Of a stretch of DNA of 5,789 nt, positions 5,329 to 5,789 are shown in pieces. Made by a program: the position numbers and the translations under genes. The stretch covers positions 1-5,789 of the forward strand of contig JACQHM010000231.1 of assembly GCA_016199025.1 (NCBI GenBank), read 5' to 3'. The notes beneath the pieces were generated by a model, which was not told the DNA's origin, did no database searches, and saw only the letters and a program-made list of their open reading frames with translations. Every line of letters begins with the position of its first letter. Positions within the stretch are counted from its first letter, which is position 1. Origin of the DNA: Candidatus Methylomirabilota bacterium. GTDB lineage: Bacteria > Methylomirabilota > Methylomirabilia > Methylomirabilales > JACQHM01.

Positions 5329-5789
5329 TTACGACACCTTGACCAGTTTCACTTTCGTGTCGTAGAAGACGGCGCTTCCGCCGGTCAAGTCGGAGAGGCA
5401 AGTGTTTTTGAGGTGAGGATCGATCCGCATGGCGGCGTTAGCGTGGATCCCTGTGGCCCGCCGCGGATCGCCCTTGATGACCTTCCCATCCACGATCACA
5501 TCGCTTGAGCCGTAAGCCCAGTGGCCGTGGCCTAACGAGAAGGCGATGACGCCCGGCCGGATTCCCTGGATCACCCGGATCTTCCCCACCATCGGGATCG
5601 TCCGGCCGTTCTTCAAGTCCCAGAGCCCCTGGGGGTTAGAAGCTGAGAGGATCCTAACCAGATCCCCCTCTTGAAGGCCGAGGCGGTTTGCAGTCTGTTC
5701 GTTGATGATCACGGAGTTCTCCGGGAGGAGCCGGAGGAGCCAGTAGTCGGCGATGGTCCGGCTCTTGGTGTGGGAGATCTCCCGGAAGG
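5329..5789 (-). CDS. DMSO-reductase-superfamily molybdopterin oxidoreductase, C-terminal fragment
   Basis: The last 152 residues of a large Mo-bisMGD enzyme; the frame is open to the right edge, so the rest lies outside. The fragment is the molydopterin dinucleotide-binding domain (PF01568). It has SHTKSRT (5-11), the turn LLPENSVIINEQTANRLGL (20-38) and EGDLVRILSASNPQG (40-54), then GKIRVIQGIRPGVIAFSLG (68-86). GHGHWAYG (86-93) and a closing region with DPRRATGIHANAAMR and DPHLKNT follow. The last features recall catalytic subunits of the tetrathionate/arsenate/polysulfide reductase group, but that subgroup call is from memory of the motifs and is uncertain. Such subunits are usually exported by Tat and receive or deliver electrons through a four-cluster ferredoxin subunit and a membrane anchor. 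The GTG at 5712 is an internal Val codon, not a start. It is followed on its strand by the porin gene. Confidence 0.88.
   Translation of the reverse strand, partial: FREISHTKSRTIADYWLLRLLPENSVIINEQTANRLGLQEGDLVRILSASNPQGLWDLKNGRTIPMVGKIRVIQGIRPGVIAFSLGHGHWAYGSSDVIVDGKVIKGDPRRATGIHANAAMRIDPHLKNTCLSDLTGGSAVFYDTKVKLVKVS

Noticed and set aside
1..5789. CRISPR arrays, tRNA or rRNA genes, insertion sequences
   Set aside because: I saw no spaced direct repeats, no tRNA-like cloverleaf or rRNA segment, and no transposase or terminal inverted repeats.

Overview
The window is about 60% G+C and looks like a chromosomal segment of a diderm (Gram-negative-type) bacterium with anaerobic or metal-linked redox metabolism. 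The evidence is a signal-peptide-bearing beta-barrel porin ending in Phe, strong Shine-Dalgarno sequences, and fragments of two different Mo/W-pterin enzyme families, one at each edge. I cannot name a species. Uncultivated lineages such as NC10 or Rokubacteria would fit, but that is a guess.

Layout, left to right. Bases 2-445 (+) are the 3' end of an aldehyde:ferredoxin oxidoreductase (AOR) family gene. After about 170 bp with no recognisable gene come a short class I SAM-dependent methyltransferase (619-1179, +) and an overlapping DUF59/MIP18-type Fe-S assembly protein (1161-1442, +). A consensus-like sigma70 promoter then starts a compact metalloid-type cassette: an ArsR-family repressor with a Cys-x-Cys sensor box (1523-1834), a two-repeat DUF318/ArsP-like permease (1920-2966) and a small CxxC thioredoxin-like protein (2984-3247). 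The 85 bp between repressor and permease hold a terminator-like hairpin with a T7 tract and then a perfect 6-6-6 palindrome. That palindrome shares an 8-mer with the promoter in front of arsR.

The right half is transcribed from the minus strand and converges on the cassette at about 3250-3310. In transcription order it has the C-terminus of a DMSO-reductase-superfamily molybdopterin oxidoreductase (5789-5329), an OprO/OprP-type porin (5247-3817) and a small four-helix, His-rich membrane protein resembling CopD-type domains (3811-3311). Only 5 bp separate the last two genes.

Working model (inference): the plus-strand cassette senses a thiophilic metalloid through ArsR and exports it or a derivative through the permease, with the thioredoxin-like protein supplying thiol/disulfide chemistry. 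The minus-strand genes may form an envelope respiratory module in which the porin admits an oxyanion, the molybdoenzyme transforms it, and the membrane protein has a redox or metal role. The substrate of neither module can be read from this window.
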